This document shows positions 48,901 to 57,052 of a stretch of 64,000 bases of DNA, piece after piece. A program made the translations under genes and the position numbers. The notes beneath the pieces were generated by a model, which had not been told where the DNA came from, did not search any database, and saw nothing but the letters and a program-made list of their open reading frames with translations. The stretch spans positions 310,001 to 374,000 of the forward strand of contig NZ_CP150661.1 in the NCBI RefSeq assembly GCF_038024105.1. Reading direction: 5' to 3'. The DNA is from Polaribacter butkevichii (GTDB taxonomy: Bacteria; Bacteroidota; Bacteroidia; Flavobacteriales; Flavobacteriaceae). Positions within the stretch are counted from its first letter, which is position 1. Every line of letters starts with the position of its first letter.

Positions 48901-49699
48901 TAATTACTTGCGGTTTTTCTATGTGATGTGATTTTAATAAATCGAAAATTTGTTGTTGAATATCTTGTTCACGATATCCAGCAGCCATTAAGGCAATAGC
49001 AGAGATACCTTGTACTTTTAAGGCGTTAATAATACTATGTACTGGAGCTAAATTATTAGATAAATAATAACTTCTATAACCGAAAATAATAGCTTGTTTT
49101 TTTTCTTGTTGTAAGGTTGATGCATTGTAAATTCCTTCATCAGGGTGATACAAAAATAAATCAGGAATGGTTTTAATAGCATTCGGAGTTACCTTTATAT
49201 CTGTAATTCTATTGCTAATTAATTGCAAAGCGGCTTGGCAATTTTCAAGTCCTCCAGACTGAATGTATTTCCAAATTAAATCTACCTCTTTTAACGGGAT
49301 GTTAGAAGATTGCATCAACTCTAAATCGGGTTTATTATCACCTGGTAAAAACACTAACTGAATATCGTTTTCTTCACAACATTCAGTGAGTGCTTCACAT
49401 AAGTAATTGTAATACCCTTTTCCTCCCAAAAGTTTTAGCACCACAATTTTAGCCGAAGAAATCACTTCATCAATATAGGTATCTATAGTTAATTCTTGTT
49501 TAAAGTAACTAAGGTTGGCAAAACGAAAAGAAGGCGGGTTTTCTACAGAATTATAAATTAATTTGTAGGCATTATTCATCATAAATAAATCAGAATCTGC
49601 AGAAGATAAAAAAATAATATCTCCTGGAGATTGATCGATGTAAAAAACACCCTCATCATTTGGGTTCCAGCCGCCTGGTATGGTAGAAATTAAATGCAC
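45953..49699 (-). CDS. cobN: Cobaltochelatase subunit CobN (CobN/BchH-type magnesium chelatase family)
   Basis: This 1248-residue protein has the length and motifs of the large chelatase subunit: [82 protein letters not shown] and [18 protein letters not shown]. CobN-type proteins bind the tetrapyrrole and insert Co2+ with the help of two AAA/VWA subunits; the ChlI-ChlD fusion in this cluster can supply those. In the aerobic pathway the substrate is hydrogenobyrinate a,c-diamide, but the rest of this cluster is of the early-cobalt type, so its true substrate is an open point. It is the last gene of the cluster, 106 bp after the DUF6933-like gene. Confidence 0.94.
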   Translation of the reverse strand: [1248 protein letters not shown]

Positions 49700-49805
49700 A
49701 CTTTATAATCTTTAATTATTAGTTTTTAATGTTGAATTACTTTCTGAATTTTATTAGGTGCCTTAAAAAAAAAAAAAACCTGTGTGGTCTCATGGCTTTG
49801 TATTC

Positions 49806-50321
49806 TTAAATTAAGCTTTGTTCTTTTAAAAGTGAAAGCATTTTTTCACCAGAGTTTTTCCAGTCTAATTGTTTAAATGGCGTGTTGTTTAGCTTTTCGG
49901 TCATTTCTCTAATTACAAGATTATTAAAAACAGGATAATCATATTTAAAATAATTCATCTTTTCGATATTATAAGTAAGAATACCAATGGTTTTTCTGTT
50001 GTTATTAGTAGGATTGAATTTTATTTCACCAATTTCTGAAAGCATAACCTTGTAATCAATTTCTATGTTTTCATATAATAATTGCTCATGTAAATTATCA
50101 ATAAATAATTGGTCTAGATTATTAATATCTTTTACTGAAAATCGTGGAATTACAACCGAAAAAAAAGTTTTAGAGTTTACAAAAAGAATGCATTTCTTCT
50201 TAGCAATAAAAAAGACATTTGCATTCCAGTTCCCAAGCTTGTTTTCAACAAAAGAATCGTCTTTATTTATTTTCTTGTGGATTATTTTCTCCAGTTTTTT
50301 TGTTGTGAAAATGTGTGTCAT
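49806..50321 (-). CDS. DUF6933-like hypothetical protein
   Basis: This 171-residue protein has no signal peptide or membrane segment. The start THIFTTKKLEKIIHKKI, then NWNANVFFIAKKKCILFVNSKTFFSVVI, fits the small DUF6933 family of unknown function. It follows cobW by 3 bp and precedes cobN, so it is transcribed within the cobalamin cluster, but nothing in the sequence ties it to cobalamin. Codon use looks like that of its neighbours. Confidence 0.65.
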   Translation of the reverse strand: MTHIFTTKKLEKIIHKKINKDDSFVENKLGNWNANVFFIAKKKCILFVNSKTFFSVVIPRFSVKDINNLDQLFIDNLHEQLLYENIEIDYKVMLSEIGEIKFNPTNNNRKTIGILTYNIEKMNYFKYDYPVFNNLVIREMTEKLNNTPFKQLDWKNSGEKMLSLLKEQSLI

Positions 50322-50324
50322 CTG

Positions 50325-51392
50325 TTAATGAGAATGAGAATGTCCATGATTATGATGATGTACGTGCGTCTTTATTTGGTTGTTATCAGTCAATTCTATA
50401 TTTTTACCAATAACCACAATACTTGTTTTACGAGTTTCAGTAGCGCCCCAAGCTCTTTCAAAATAATAATCGAAACGAGAACCTACCCCTTGTAAAACCA
50501 TACGCATTGGCTTGTTAGAAATATTAACAAAACCTTTTATTCTGTATATTTCGTGGTCTTCCACCAACTTTTTTAAATCTTTAACCAAAGCTTTAATATC
50601 GGCTGTTTCAGCATATTCTAGTAAAACCGTTTTAACATCATCATTATGGTGGTGATGGCTTCCTTGTTTATGGTGCTCTTCGTGAATAGAATGGCGGTTA
50701 TCTACATCATCCTCAGCAGAAGCTTCTATACCTAACAACAAAGCATTGTCTAATTGGCCATTTATAACAGGAATAATTTTAGTGTTTGGTCTCGCTTTAT
50801 CCGTAATTATTTTAGTAATTTCTTCAAACTTATTGTCATCAACCAAATCTCTTTTACTCACCAAAACTAAATCAGCACAAGCTAATTGATCTAAAAATAA
50901 TTCTTCAATAGGCGTTTCGTGGTCTAAAGAATCATCAGCCAGTCGTTGCGCTTGTACACGCTCTCTATCACAAATTTCTCCCGTAGCAATTCCTACAGCA
51001 TCCACAACGGTAATCACAGAATCTATAGTAATATGAGGTTTTAAATCGGGCCAGTTTACTGCTTTTACCAAAGGTTTAGGCATCGATAAACCAGAAGTTT
51101 CTATAACAATATGGTCAATCTCTTCTTTACGCTCTAATAATTGCAACATAGACGGTAAAAACTCTTCTTGTACTGTACAGCAAATACATCCGTTTGGTAA
51201 TTGAATTAAGTTACAATCGTCGTCTCCACATTCAGATGAAGCTATTAATTGTCCGTCTACATCTACTTCTCCAAACTCATTTACCAACACAGCAATGCGC
51301 TTTCCATTGGCATTTTTTAACATATTATGTACTAAGGTAGTTTTTCCTACCCCTAAAAATCCGGTAACTATGGTAATTGGAATTTTATTCAT
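50325..51392 (-). CDS. cobW: CobW-type GTPase metallochaperone (COG0523)
   Basis: This 355-residue protein has the P-loop GFLGVGKTTLVHN, the metal-binding GCICCTVQEEF (CxCC) and the guanine-specificity segment VSKRDLVDD, followed by a CobW C-terminal domain. Two His-rich stretches, HEEHHKQGSHHHHNDD near residue 240 and a C-terminal tail HVHHHNHGHSHSH, suggest strong metal binding or buffering. It is likely to deliver cobalt to the nearby CobN. It is separated from the adenosyltransferase gene by a 305-bp REP-like gap, so it may have its own promoter. Confidence 0.92.
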   Translation of the reverse strand: MNKIPITIVTGFLGVGKTTLVHNMLKNANGKRIAVLVNEFGEVDVDGQLIASSECGDDDCNLIQLPNGCICCTVQEEFLPSMLQLLERKEEIDHIVIETSGLSMPKPLVKAVNWPDLKPHITIDSVITVVDAVGIATGEICDRERVQAQRLADDSLDHETPIEELFLDQLACADLVLVSKRDLVDDNKFEEITKIITDKARPNTKIIPVINGQLDNALLLGIEASAEDDVDNRHSIHEEHHKQGSHHHHNDDVKTVLLEYAETADIKALVKDLKKLVEDHEIYRIKGFVNISNKPMRMVLQGVGSRFDYYFERAWGATETRKTSIVVIGKNIELTDNNQIKTHVHHHNHGHSHSH

Positions 51393-51446
51393 TTCTTTTA
51401 ATTTAAGTCGTTATTTTTTTTATAATAAAGCTACTTTATTGTTTTT

Positions 51447-51531
51447 GGGCGTTTCCCTTTGGGTCGGGCTATACGCTATATCTTTTTTGTCCTGACGGAA
51501 CAAAAAAGGATGTCGCTGCTATCCCTAACGC
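51447..51531. repeat. REP-like intergenic element with internal hairpin
   Basis: This stretch in the 305-bp gap (51393-51697) between the adenosyltransferase and cobW genes is much richer in G+C than its surroundings. TCTTTTTTGT (51481-51490) and AACAAAAAAGGA (51499-51510) form a stem. It resembles the short dispersed intergenic repeats common in Flavobacteriaceae genomes. Only one copy is in the window, so repetition cannot be shown here. No gene is seen in the gap. Confidence 0.55.
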
Positions 51532-51592
51532 AAAATGATATATTGTTAATAAATTATATTCTTACATATAAATAATTTCAATTGTTCGTTCT

Positions 51593-51640
51593 AGCGCAGT
51601 CGAGAACTGTGCTTGTGTAAAATTAGGTTTCCACTGCGCT
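51593..51640. repeat. Inverted repeat AGCGCAGT / ACTGCGCT
   Basis: AGCGCAGT (51593-51600) and ACTGCGCT (51633-51640) are exact complements around a 32-nt spacer. The left arm lies in GTTCTAGCGCAGTCGAGAAC (51587-51606), whose own 5-bp ends are complementary. The G+C-rich core resembles another repeat type often seen in flavobacterial gaps. It may act as a terminator or mRNA stabiliser after the adenosyltransferase gene. Confidence 0.5.
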
Positions 51641-51697
51641 CAACCAGACATTCTATTATATCTTCATTTTGTTCTGAATAGTATTTATTTGTCCACT

Positions 51698-52282
51698 TTA
51701 ACTTTTCTTTTTCTTTCTCTTGTATAAAAACAGATTCCATTTTTCTTCAGCAACACCATATTTATCCATTTCTGCTCTTGCCATTGTAAAAAATAAATCA
51801 GACATTCTGTTTACATAACTCATAATATAATCGTGCACACATTCTGGGTCTTCTTGCATTAAAGTAACCAATTGTCTTTCGCCTCTGCGCATTTGTGTTC
51901 TACAAACGTGGCAAAGTGCCGATATTTCATTTCCACCAGGTAACAAAAAATAATCAGAAGGAGAACTAATATTGTCTTCCATAGCATCCATCCAAATTTC
52001 ACAGAATTCAGCACCATCTTTAGGTTCAGGATTCGGATTTACTTTTTTAGAATCTGATGCACGTGCCAAATGCGACATCATATTCATCATGTCTTTTTGA
52101 ATACGGTGCAGGTTTGGTTGCCATTCATGTTCGTTGCCTAGTTTAGAACGCATCAATCCTATGGTAGAATTCACCTCGTCTAAAGTACCAATACATTCAA
52201 TTCTTGCAGAGTTTTTAAACTCTCTTTTTCCTCCAAAAACTCCGGTGGTACCTTTGTCTCCTTTTCTTGTGTAAATTTTCAT
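51698..52282 (-). CDS. pduO: ATP:cob(I)alamin adenosyltransferase, PduO type
   Basis: This 194-residue protein starts MKIYTRKGDKGTTGVFGG, the ATP-binding motif of PduO-type adenosyltransferases, and has RTQMRRGERQLVTL and YVNRMSDLFFTMAR in the C-terminal helices. It attaches the 5'-deoxyadenosyl group to the corrinoid cobalt. Its ATG overlaps the cbiA stop by 4 bp. A REP-like gap follows. Confidence 0.93.
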   Translation of the reverse strand: MKIYTRKGDKGTTGVFGGKREFKNSARIECIGTLDEVNSTIGLMRSKLGNEHEWQPNLHRIQKDMMNMMSHLARASDSKKVNPNPEPKDGAEFCEIWMDAMEDNISSPSDYFLLPGGNEISALCHVCRTQMRRGERQLVTLMQEDPECVHDYIMSYVNRMSDLFFTMARAEMDKYGVAEEKWNLFLYKRKKKKS

Positions 52283-53595
52283 GCTTTATTATTTATTTCG
52301 TTAATCAATTGTAAAAGTATTTCTGATGTACCCAAATAATGATGTACATAAGAAGCCATTACGTTCTGTTTTTTATAAATTTTTGTTGTTGTATCGCCTG
52401 CTCTCGCATTTGTAATTGTTGCTTCGGTAGCTGTTTCGTTATCCTCTATTAAACTCGAGTAATGAAACTCGTGTCCTTTAAAAATATGCTCGTTAATAGT
52501 AGAAGTACGATATCCTAAATGCAATTTTTTATCAGCAATTGTAGCTTCGAAATCGAAGAAATTAACCATTTCAAAAGATTCATTTTCTTCAGAAATTATA
52601 GATTTTCCTAAATACATCATACCACCACATTCGGCATATATTTGTCCGCCATTTGTAGCAAATTCTTTAATGCTATGTAACATGTTTTTATTAACAGATA
52701 ATTCTTTTAAATACACCTCAGGGTATCCACCAGGGAAATACATAAAATCACAAGTAGGAATTTCACTATCGTGAATAGGACTAAAAAATGTAACAGCACC
52801 TAATTGCTCCATGGCTGTTATATTTTGAGGATATATAAAGTTGAAAGCTTCATCTTTAGCGACTGCAAATTTTATTTTTTTAGTTAATTTTTTTTCTTCG
52901 GATGAAATAGGAGCAGCGTCCACTTCTTTAGCAGCGTCTAATATTGCTTTCCAATCCATAGTAGTTTCTAAAGCATCTGCAATTTCATCAATCAGAATAT
53001 CAAATTTTTCAATTTCCTTAATATTTAACCCAAGGTGTCTAGATGGAATTTCAATGTTTTTTAAGTTAGCTAAATACCCAAAACATTGTACACCAATATC
53101 CTCGCAAGCTTCTTGTAACATGGTATAATGTCTTTCAGAACCTACACGGTTAAAAACAACACCCATTACTTTTACATCAGCATCAAAATTGACAAAACCT
53201 TGAATAAGTGGAGCAACAGAATACGCAACCGCTTTTGCATCAATCACCAATAAAACGGGTGTTTCTAATTTCTTAGCCATTTCTGCAGTACTACCTTTGT
53301 CTTTATTGGCACCATCAAATAACCCCATTACACCTTCGATGCAGTTTACTTGAGAATCTTTACCGTAAAAGTTTAGATTGTTATGAATATCTTCTTCAGA
53401 CATCATAAACAAATCTAAATTGACACCTGTTTGTCCACAAGCTAGTTTATGAAACTTTGGGTCTATATAATCTGGTCCCACTTTAAAAGGTTGTACCGCT
53501 TTTGTTTTACGTTTCAATAAACGCAACAAACCTAAAGTAAGCGTTGTTTTACCTGCGTTGCTACTCGGAGCCGATATGATGAGTTGTTTTGCCAA
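52279..53595 (-). CDS. cbiA: Cobyrinate a,c-diamide synthase
   Basis: This 438-residue amidotransferase has an N-terminal ATP-binding domain (SAPSSNAGKTTLTLGLL; KVGPDYIDPKFHKLACG; CIEGVMGLFDGANKDKGS) and a C-terminal glutaminase domain with the active-site Cys in YAECGGMMYLGKS and the His in YVHHYLG. It amidates the a and c side chains of the corrin ring with glutamine. It fits CbiA or CobB; the cbi-type neighbours favour CbiA. It lies 9 bp after the ChlI-ChlD fusion. Confidence 0.93.
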   Translation of the reverse strand: MAKQLIISAPSSNAGKTTLTLGLLRLLKRKTKAVQPFKVGPDYIDPKFHKLACGQTGVNLDLFMMSEEDIHNNLNFYGKDSQVNCIEGVMGLFDGANKDKGSTAEMAKKLETPVLLVIDAKAVAYSVAPLIQGFVNFDADVKVMGVVFNRVGSERHYTMLQEACEDIGVQCFGYLANLKNIEIPSRHLGLNIKEIEKFDILIDEIADALETTMDWKAILDAAKEVDAAPISSEEKKLTKKIKFAVAKDEAFNFIYPQNITAMEQLGAVTFFSPIHDSEIPTCDFMYFPGGYPEVYLKELSVNKNMLHSIKEFATNGGQIYAECGGMMYLGKSIISEENESFEMVNFFDFEATIADKKLHLGYRTSTINEHIFKGHEFHYSSLIEDNETATEATITNARAGDTTTKIYKKQNVMASYVHHYLGTSEILLQLINEINNKA

Positions 53596-53604
53596 GATTA
53601 AGAT

Positions 53605-55257
53605 TTAAATATTTTCTGTAATTAAAATTTCATAATTGGCACGAATACGATTGGCTAGTTCTTTTGCTTCTCCAATTTTTACCATCCCTTTTTCTGCATC
53701 AATAACCTGCGTTTTTTGTATTCCTTTGCAATAGGTTTGAAAAGCCAAAACCGTATCATCTAAATTGCTTTCTGCATTTAATTTTCCATCCGTAATTATA
53801 TGTAGACTGTGATTAAAATCAACAGAACTACAAATACCTTTTACTTGTTTAAAACCAGCAGTTAAATTCGTTTTTCCACCAGTTTTAAGTTCTGTTAAAG
53901 CGATTTCAATATCTTTTAATATTCCTGTTTGATTTAAAATCAATTGTGCTTCTCCGTCAAATAAAGAAACAATAGAAAATTGCGTGCTTTGGTTTTTTGA
54001 GTCTTCTGCGATGGTGTTTACCGTTCCTTTAGCGTAGGCTATAATTTGGTCTTTTAACATAGAACCACTAGAGTCTATTAAAAAGATATGATGCTGTTTT
54101 AAAATATTCGATTTTCGTTTGGTTTTTAAATCAAACTTATCTGTTGCTAAATATTGACTTACAGTTTTTTTAGTATCAGTAACAGTAAGATTCCCTTCAG
54201 AACTATAAACTGAATTCGTTTCGTGCTGTAACGTATTTGTTGTTACCTCTTTTTGTTTCTGAAAGGTATTCTTCGGATTTAAAAAAGCAATATTTTCTTC
54301 TTTTGAAGAACTATTAGGTTCTGAAGAAGATTCTTGTTGTTGCTCGTTTTTGTTTTCGTTTTGAGATTGATTTTGCTGATTTGGGTCTTTATTTAAACTA
54401 CGATGGTTTAAAACAAAATCGGCAATACGATCTACATCTTTTGTGGTAATTTCTGATGCATTATTATAAGCTGCAAAAGCTCTAGCAGTTTTTACTAATA
54501 AAATATCTGCACGCAAACCTTCTACCTGATGCTGAATGGCTAGTTCGCTACAATATTCAATAATAGCATCATTTATAGAGATAAACGATAATCTTTCTTT
54601 GGCATTTGTAATTTGCTTAGAAATAGCAAGGTCTTTATCTATATATGCAGAAGCAAACTGAGCAGGATTATCATCAAAAGATAAACGCTGTTTTATAATT
54701 GTCTGACGAATTTTAGCATCCGTAGGTGTTGTTATTTGTAAACTTAATCCGAAACGGTCTTTTAGTTGAGGTCTTAAATTCCCTTCTTCAGGATTCATAG
54801 AACCGACTAAGCAAAATCGACTTTTAAAATTACGAGATACGCCTTCTCTTTCTAAATAAAAAGTACCCGAAGCAGCGGCATCTAATAATATATCTGTAAG
54901 GTAATCTTGTAAAAGATTTACCTCATCAACATATAAAATACCTTTGTGTGCTTGTGCCATTAACCCAAGGTTGATCACTTCCTTTTTATGGTTTATTAGC
55001 TGTTCTAAATCAATACTACCAATAAGTCTGTCTTCAGAAACACCGATAGGAAGATTCACAAAAGGGTACTTTTGTTCTGTGTCCATTAAGTTGGTTAAAG
55101 AACGTATTAATGTGGTTTTTCCTGTTCCTTTATCACCAATAGCTAACACGCCACCAATAAGCGGATCTACTAAATTTAATATAAGGGCTAGCTTAAAATT
55201 ATCTTGACCAACAATTGCCGAAAAAGGAAAATTTATTTGTTGTGTATTTTGTATCAT
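53605..55257 (-). CDS. ChlI-ChlD-type chelatase AAA+ ATPase / VWA domain fusion
   Basis: The ATG at 55257 (MIQNTQQINF) is preferred because it overlaps the stop of the transporter gene as ATGA; an ATG at 55272 adds five residues. The 550-residue protein has an AAA+ domain with Walker A GDKGTGKTTLIRSL, Walker B GILYVDEVNLL and the arm MNPEEGNLRPQLKDRFGL. It then has a Gln/Asn/Ser-rich linker (about 300-330) and a VWA domain with the MIDAS motif LIDSSGSML. It should replace CobS and CobT as partner of CobN. Confidence 0.9.
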   Translation of the reverse strand: MIQNTQQINFPFSAIVGQDNFKLALILNLVDPLIGGVLAIGDKGTGKTTLIRSLTNLMDTEQKYPFVNLPIGVSEDRLIGSIDLEQLINHKKEVINLGLMAQAHKGILYVDEVNLLQDYLTDILLDAAASGTFYLEREGVSRNFKSRFCLVGSMNPEEGNLRPQLKDRFGLSLQITTPTDAKIRQTIIKQRLSFDDNPAQFASAYIDKDLAISKQITNAKERLSFISINDAIIEYCSELAIQHQVEGLRADILLVKTARAFAAYNNASEITTKDVDRIADFVLNHRSLNKDPNQQNQSQNENKNEQQQESSSEPNSSSKEENIAFLNPKNTFQKQKEVTTNTLQHETNSVYSSEGNLTVTDTKKTVSQYLATDKFDLKTKRKSNILKQHHIFLIDSSGSMLKDQIIAYAKGTVNTIAEDSKNQSTQFSIVSLFDGEAQLILNQTGILKDIEIALTELKTGGKTNLTAGFKQVKGICSSVDFNHSLHIITDGKLNAESNLDDTVLAFQTYCKGIQKTQVIDAEKGMVKIGEAKELANRIRANYEILITENI

Positions 55258-55970
55258 AAATTTGATGTGCAATTATATAACCATACGATTCCGATAACTA
55301 TAGAAGCTGCACCTGCAACTCCGTTCATCCATTTAAAAATGGATAGATTACGTTCTAAAAAACGACTCATTACATGAATTAAAACGTAACTATAAACACC
55401 CATAGCAACGATTATTCCTAATGATTCTACTGCTAGAATAAGAATTGCTTCTCCCAAGGTTGTGCTACTTAAAACTAAAGCTGAGGTTAATGCGCCTCCT
55501 GTACCTGCTAAACCATGCAGCATACCAACCCAAAAAGATTTATTCATTGGGTTAACAGCTATTTCTTCTCCTTTGGTACCGTGTAAATGTATGGGGTTAG
55601 AAAGTTCGTGTTCATGAGCCTCAATGATCTTGTGCTCATCAATCATTTTGTTAATTTTATGGTTTCTTTTGATGGCAACAATTCCTAACCAAATCATAAT
55701 TGGTCCTACGCTTAATTCAGCATAAAAAGAAATTCCGTCTACCACTAAAGTAGCCATGCTTTTAAAGATTAAAGCAGTTCCTCCAAATAGTAATAGTGTA
55801 ACAGAATGACCAAGCGCCCATTGTGATGCTTTAAAAACTGTTTTAAAACCTACTTTTTCTTTTCTGATAGCGTTTTCTGTAGCCAATACTGAAACGGCAG
55901 TAACATGATCGGGTTCAAAAGAATGTAATATCCCAGCCATAAGAGGCCTAATTAAAGATACTATTGTCAT
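55254..55970 (-). CDS. Nickel/cobalt transporter (NiCoT-like membrane protein)
   Basis: This 238-residue membrane protein has about six hydrophobic segments. HSFEPDHVTAVSV near the start matches the H-x4-D-H signature of NiCoT-type nickel and cobalt permeases, and a second segment, FWVGMLHGLAGTGGALTSAL, is typical of the family. A His/Glu-rich cytoplasmic or periplasmic loop (MIDEHKIIEAHEHELSNPIHLHG) may bind metal. In this operon cobalt uptake for cobalamin is the obvious role. It overlaps both neighbours by 4 bp. Confidence 0.82.
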   Translation of the reverse strand: MTIVSLIRPLMAGILHSFEPDHVTAVSVLATENAIRKEKVGFKTVFKASQWALGHSVTLLLFGGTALIFKSMATLVVDGISFYAELSVGPIMIWLGIVAIKRNHKINKMIDEHKIIEAHEHELSNPIHLHGTKGEEIAVNPMNKSFWVGMLHGLAGTGGALTSALVLSSTTLGEAILILAVESLGIIVAMGVYSYVLIHVMSRFLERNLSIFKWMNGVAGAASIVIGIVWLYNCTSNL

Positions 55971-57052
55971 TTTTTAATATATTTTATAAGTGTTCCATTT
56001 TTATGAATAAGGTAAATATCAAGATTTACTTTATTTATTTTTGTATGCGTATGTTGGTAACAATGATCTAATAACAATTGGAAAAAAGGCGAATTCTGTT
56101 CAAAATCAAATAACTCAATCAATCGACCAGCCATATTTAATGCTCGTATTTTATCAGCTTCATAAAAGCCAACTTCTTTAGCAATTTGTACAACAAAATC
56201 TTTATTCCAACTAGAAACACAACTATGCGTATCTGTAACTCCACCGGCTAATTTTACAGCCTTTCCTAACATAATTCCTATACTGACTTTATCAATAGGA
56301 GAGGAGTTAATTTTTACAAGTGTTTCTCCAATCCAATTACCATAATGGATAAATGCGTATTCTGGTAAATGATTAAATTTATTTGATAAGAATTTTTCAC
56401 TTCTTGCTCCAGAATTGATAACTAACTCAGAGTTTTTATTTGCTACTGCAACATCAATACCTTGTTCTATGCTTGCGATATATGAAGATGAAGAATATGG
56501 TTTTACAATTCCTGAAGTTCCTAAAATGGAAATTCCGTTCATAATTCCAACGCGTTCATTAAGTGTCCGTTTTGCTAATTTTCTTCCATCAGTAACATAA
56601 ATAGTTACAGAAACACCACATTCTAAATCGTAATTGTGCAATAATTTTTGAATAGCACTGCTAATCATTTTTCTAGGCACAGGATTAATTGCAGGTTCTC
56701 CAATGGCCAATTCTAAACCTTTAAGAGTTACTGTACCAACGCCTTCTCCAGCAATAAATTGAATTCCTTTTTGTTGTGTTAATTCTAAAATACATCCTAT
56801 TTCTGCTCCATTTGTTACATCAGGATCATCACCAGCATCTTTAATTACGGAACATTTTGCGGTGTTTTCTGTAAACTCGCAATGATGTACAGGAATTTCC
56901 AATATTTTATCAATAGGCAAATGCACTTTTACAGCTGCTATTTCCTTTTGATGAATAATAGCCATCAACGCAGATTTTGCTGCTGCAGTTGCTGAGGTGC
57001 CGGTTGTAAAGCCATCTCTTAAAGGGCCTTTTGGTACTTCTCTTAACCCCAT
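55967..57052 (-). CDS. cbiD: Cobalt-precorrin-5B C1-methyltransferase
   Basis: This 361-residue protein has the CbiD start LRDGFTTGTSATAAAKSAL and the segments VIKDAGDDPDVTNGAEIGC and GTSGIVKPYSSSSY. It methylates C1 of cobalt-precorrin-5B with S-adenosylmethionine. CbiD is a hallmark of the early-cobalt (oxygen-independent) route and takes the place of CobF. It overlaps cobK by 10 bp and the transporter by 4 bp. Confidence 0.93.
   Translation of the reverse strand: MGLREVPKGPLRDGFTTGTSATAAAKSALMAIIHQKEIAAVKVHLPIDKILEIPVHHCEFTENTAKCSVIKDAGDDPDVTNGAEIGCILELTQQKGIQFIAGEGVGTVTLKGLELAIGEPAINPVPRKMISSAIQKLLHNYDLECGVSVTIYVTDGRKLAKRTLNERVGIMNGISILGTSGIVKPYSSSSYIASIEQGIDVAVANKNSELVINSGARSEKFLSNKFNHLPEYAFIHYGNWIGETLVKINSSPIDKVSIGIMLGKAVKLAGGVTDTHSCVSSWNKDFVVQIAKEVGFYEADKIRALNMAGRLIELFDFEQNSPFFQLLLDHCYQHTHTKINKVNLDIYLIHKNGTLIKYIKK

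Noticed and set aside
49700..49805. A cobalamin riboswitch upstream of cobN
   Set aside because: The 106-bp gap is too short and lacks a B12-box-like sequence; a riboswitch, if present, would be upstream of cbiX outside the window.
51447..51640. An insertion sequence remnant between the adenosyltransferase and cobW genes
   Set aside because: No transposase fragment or target duplication is seen; the short G+C-rich hairpins fit dispersed intergenic repeats better.
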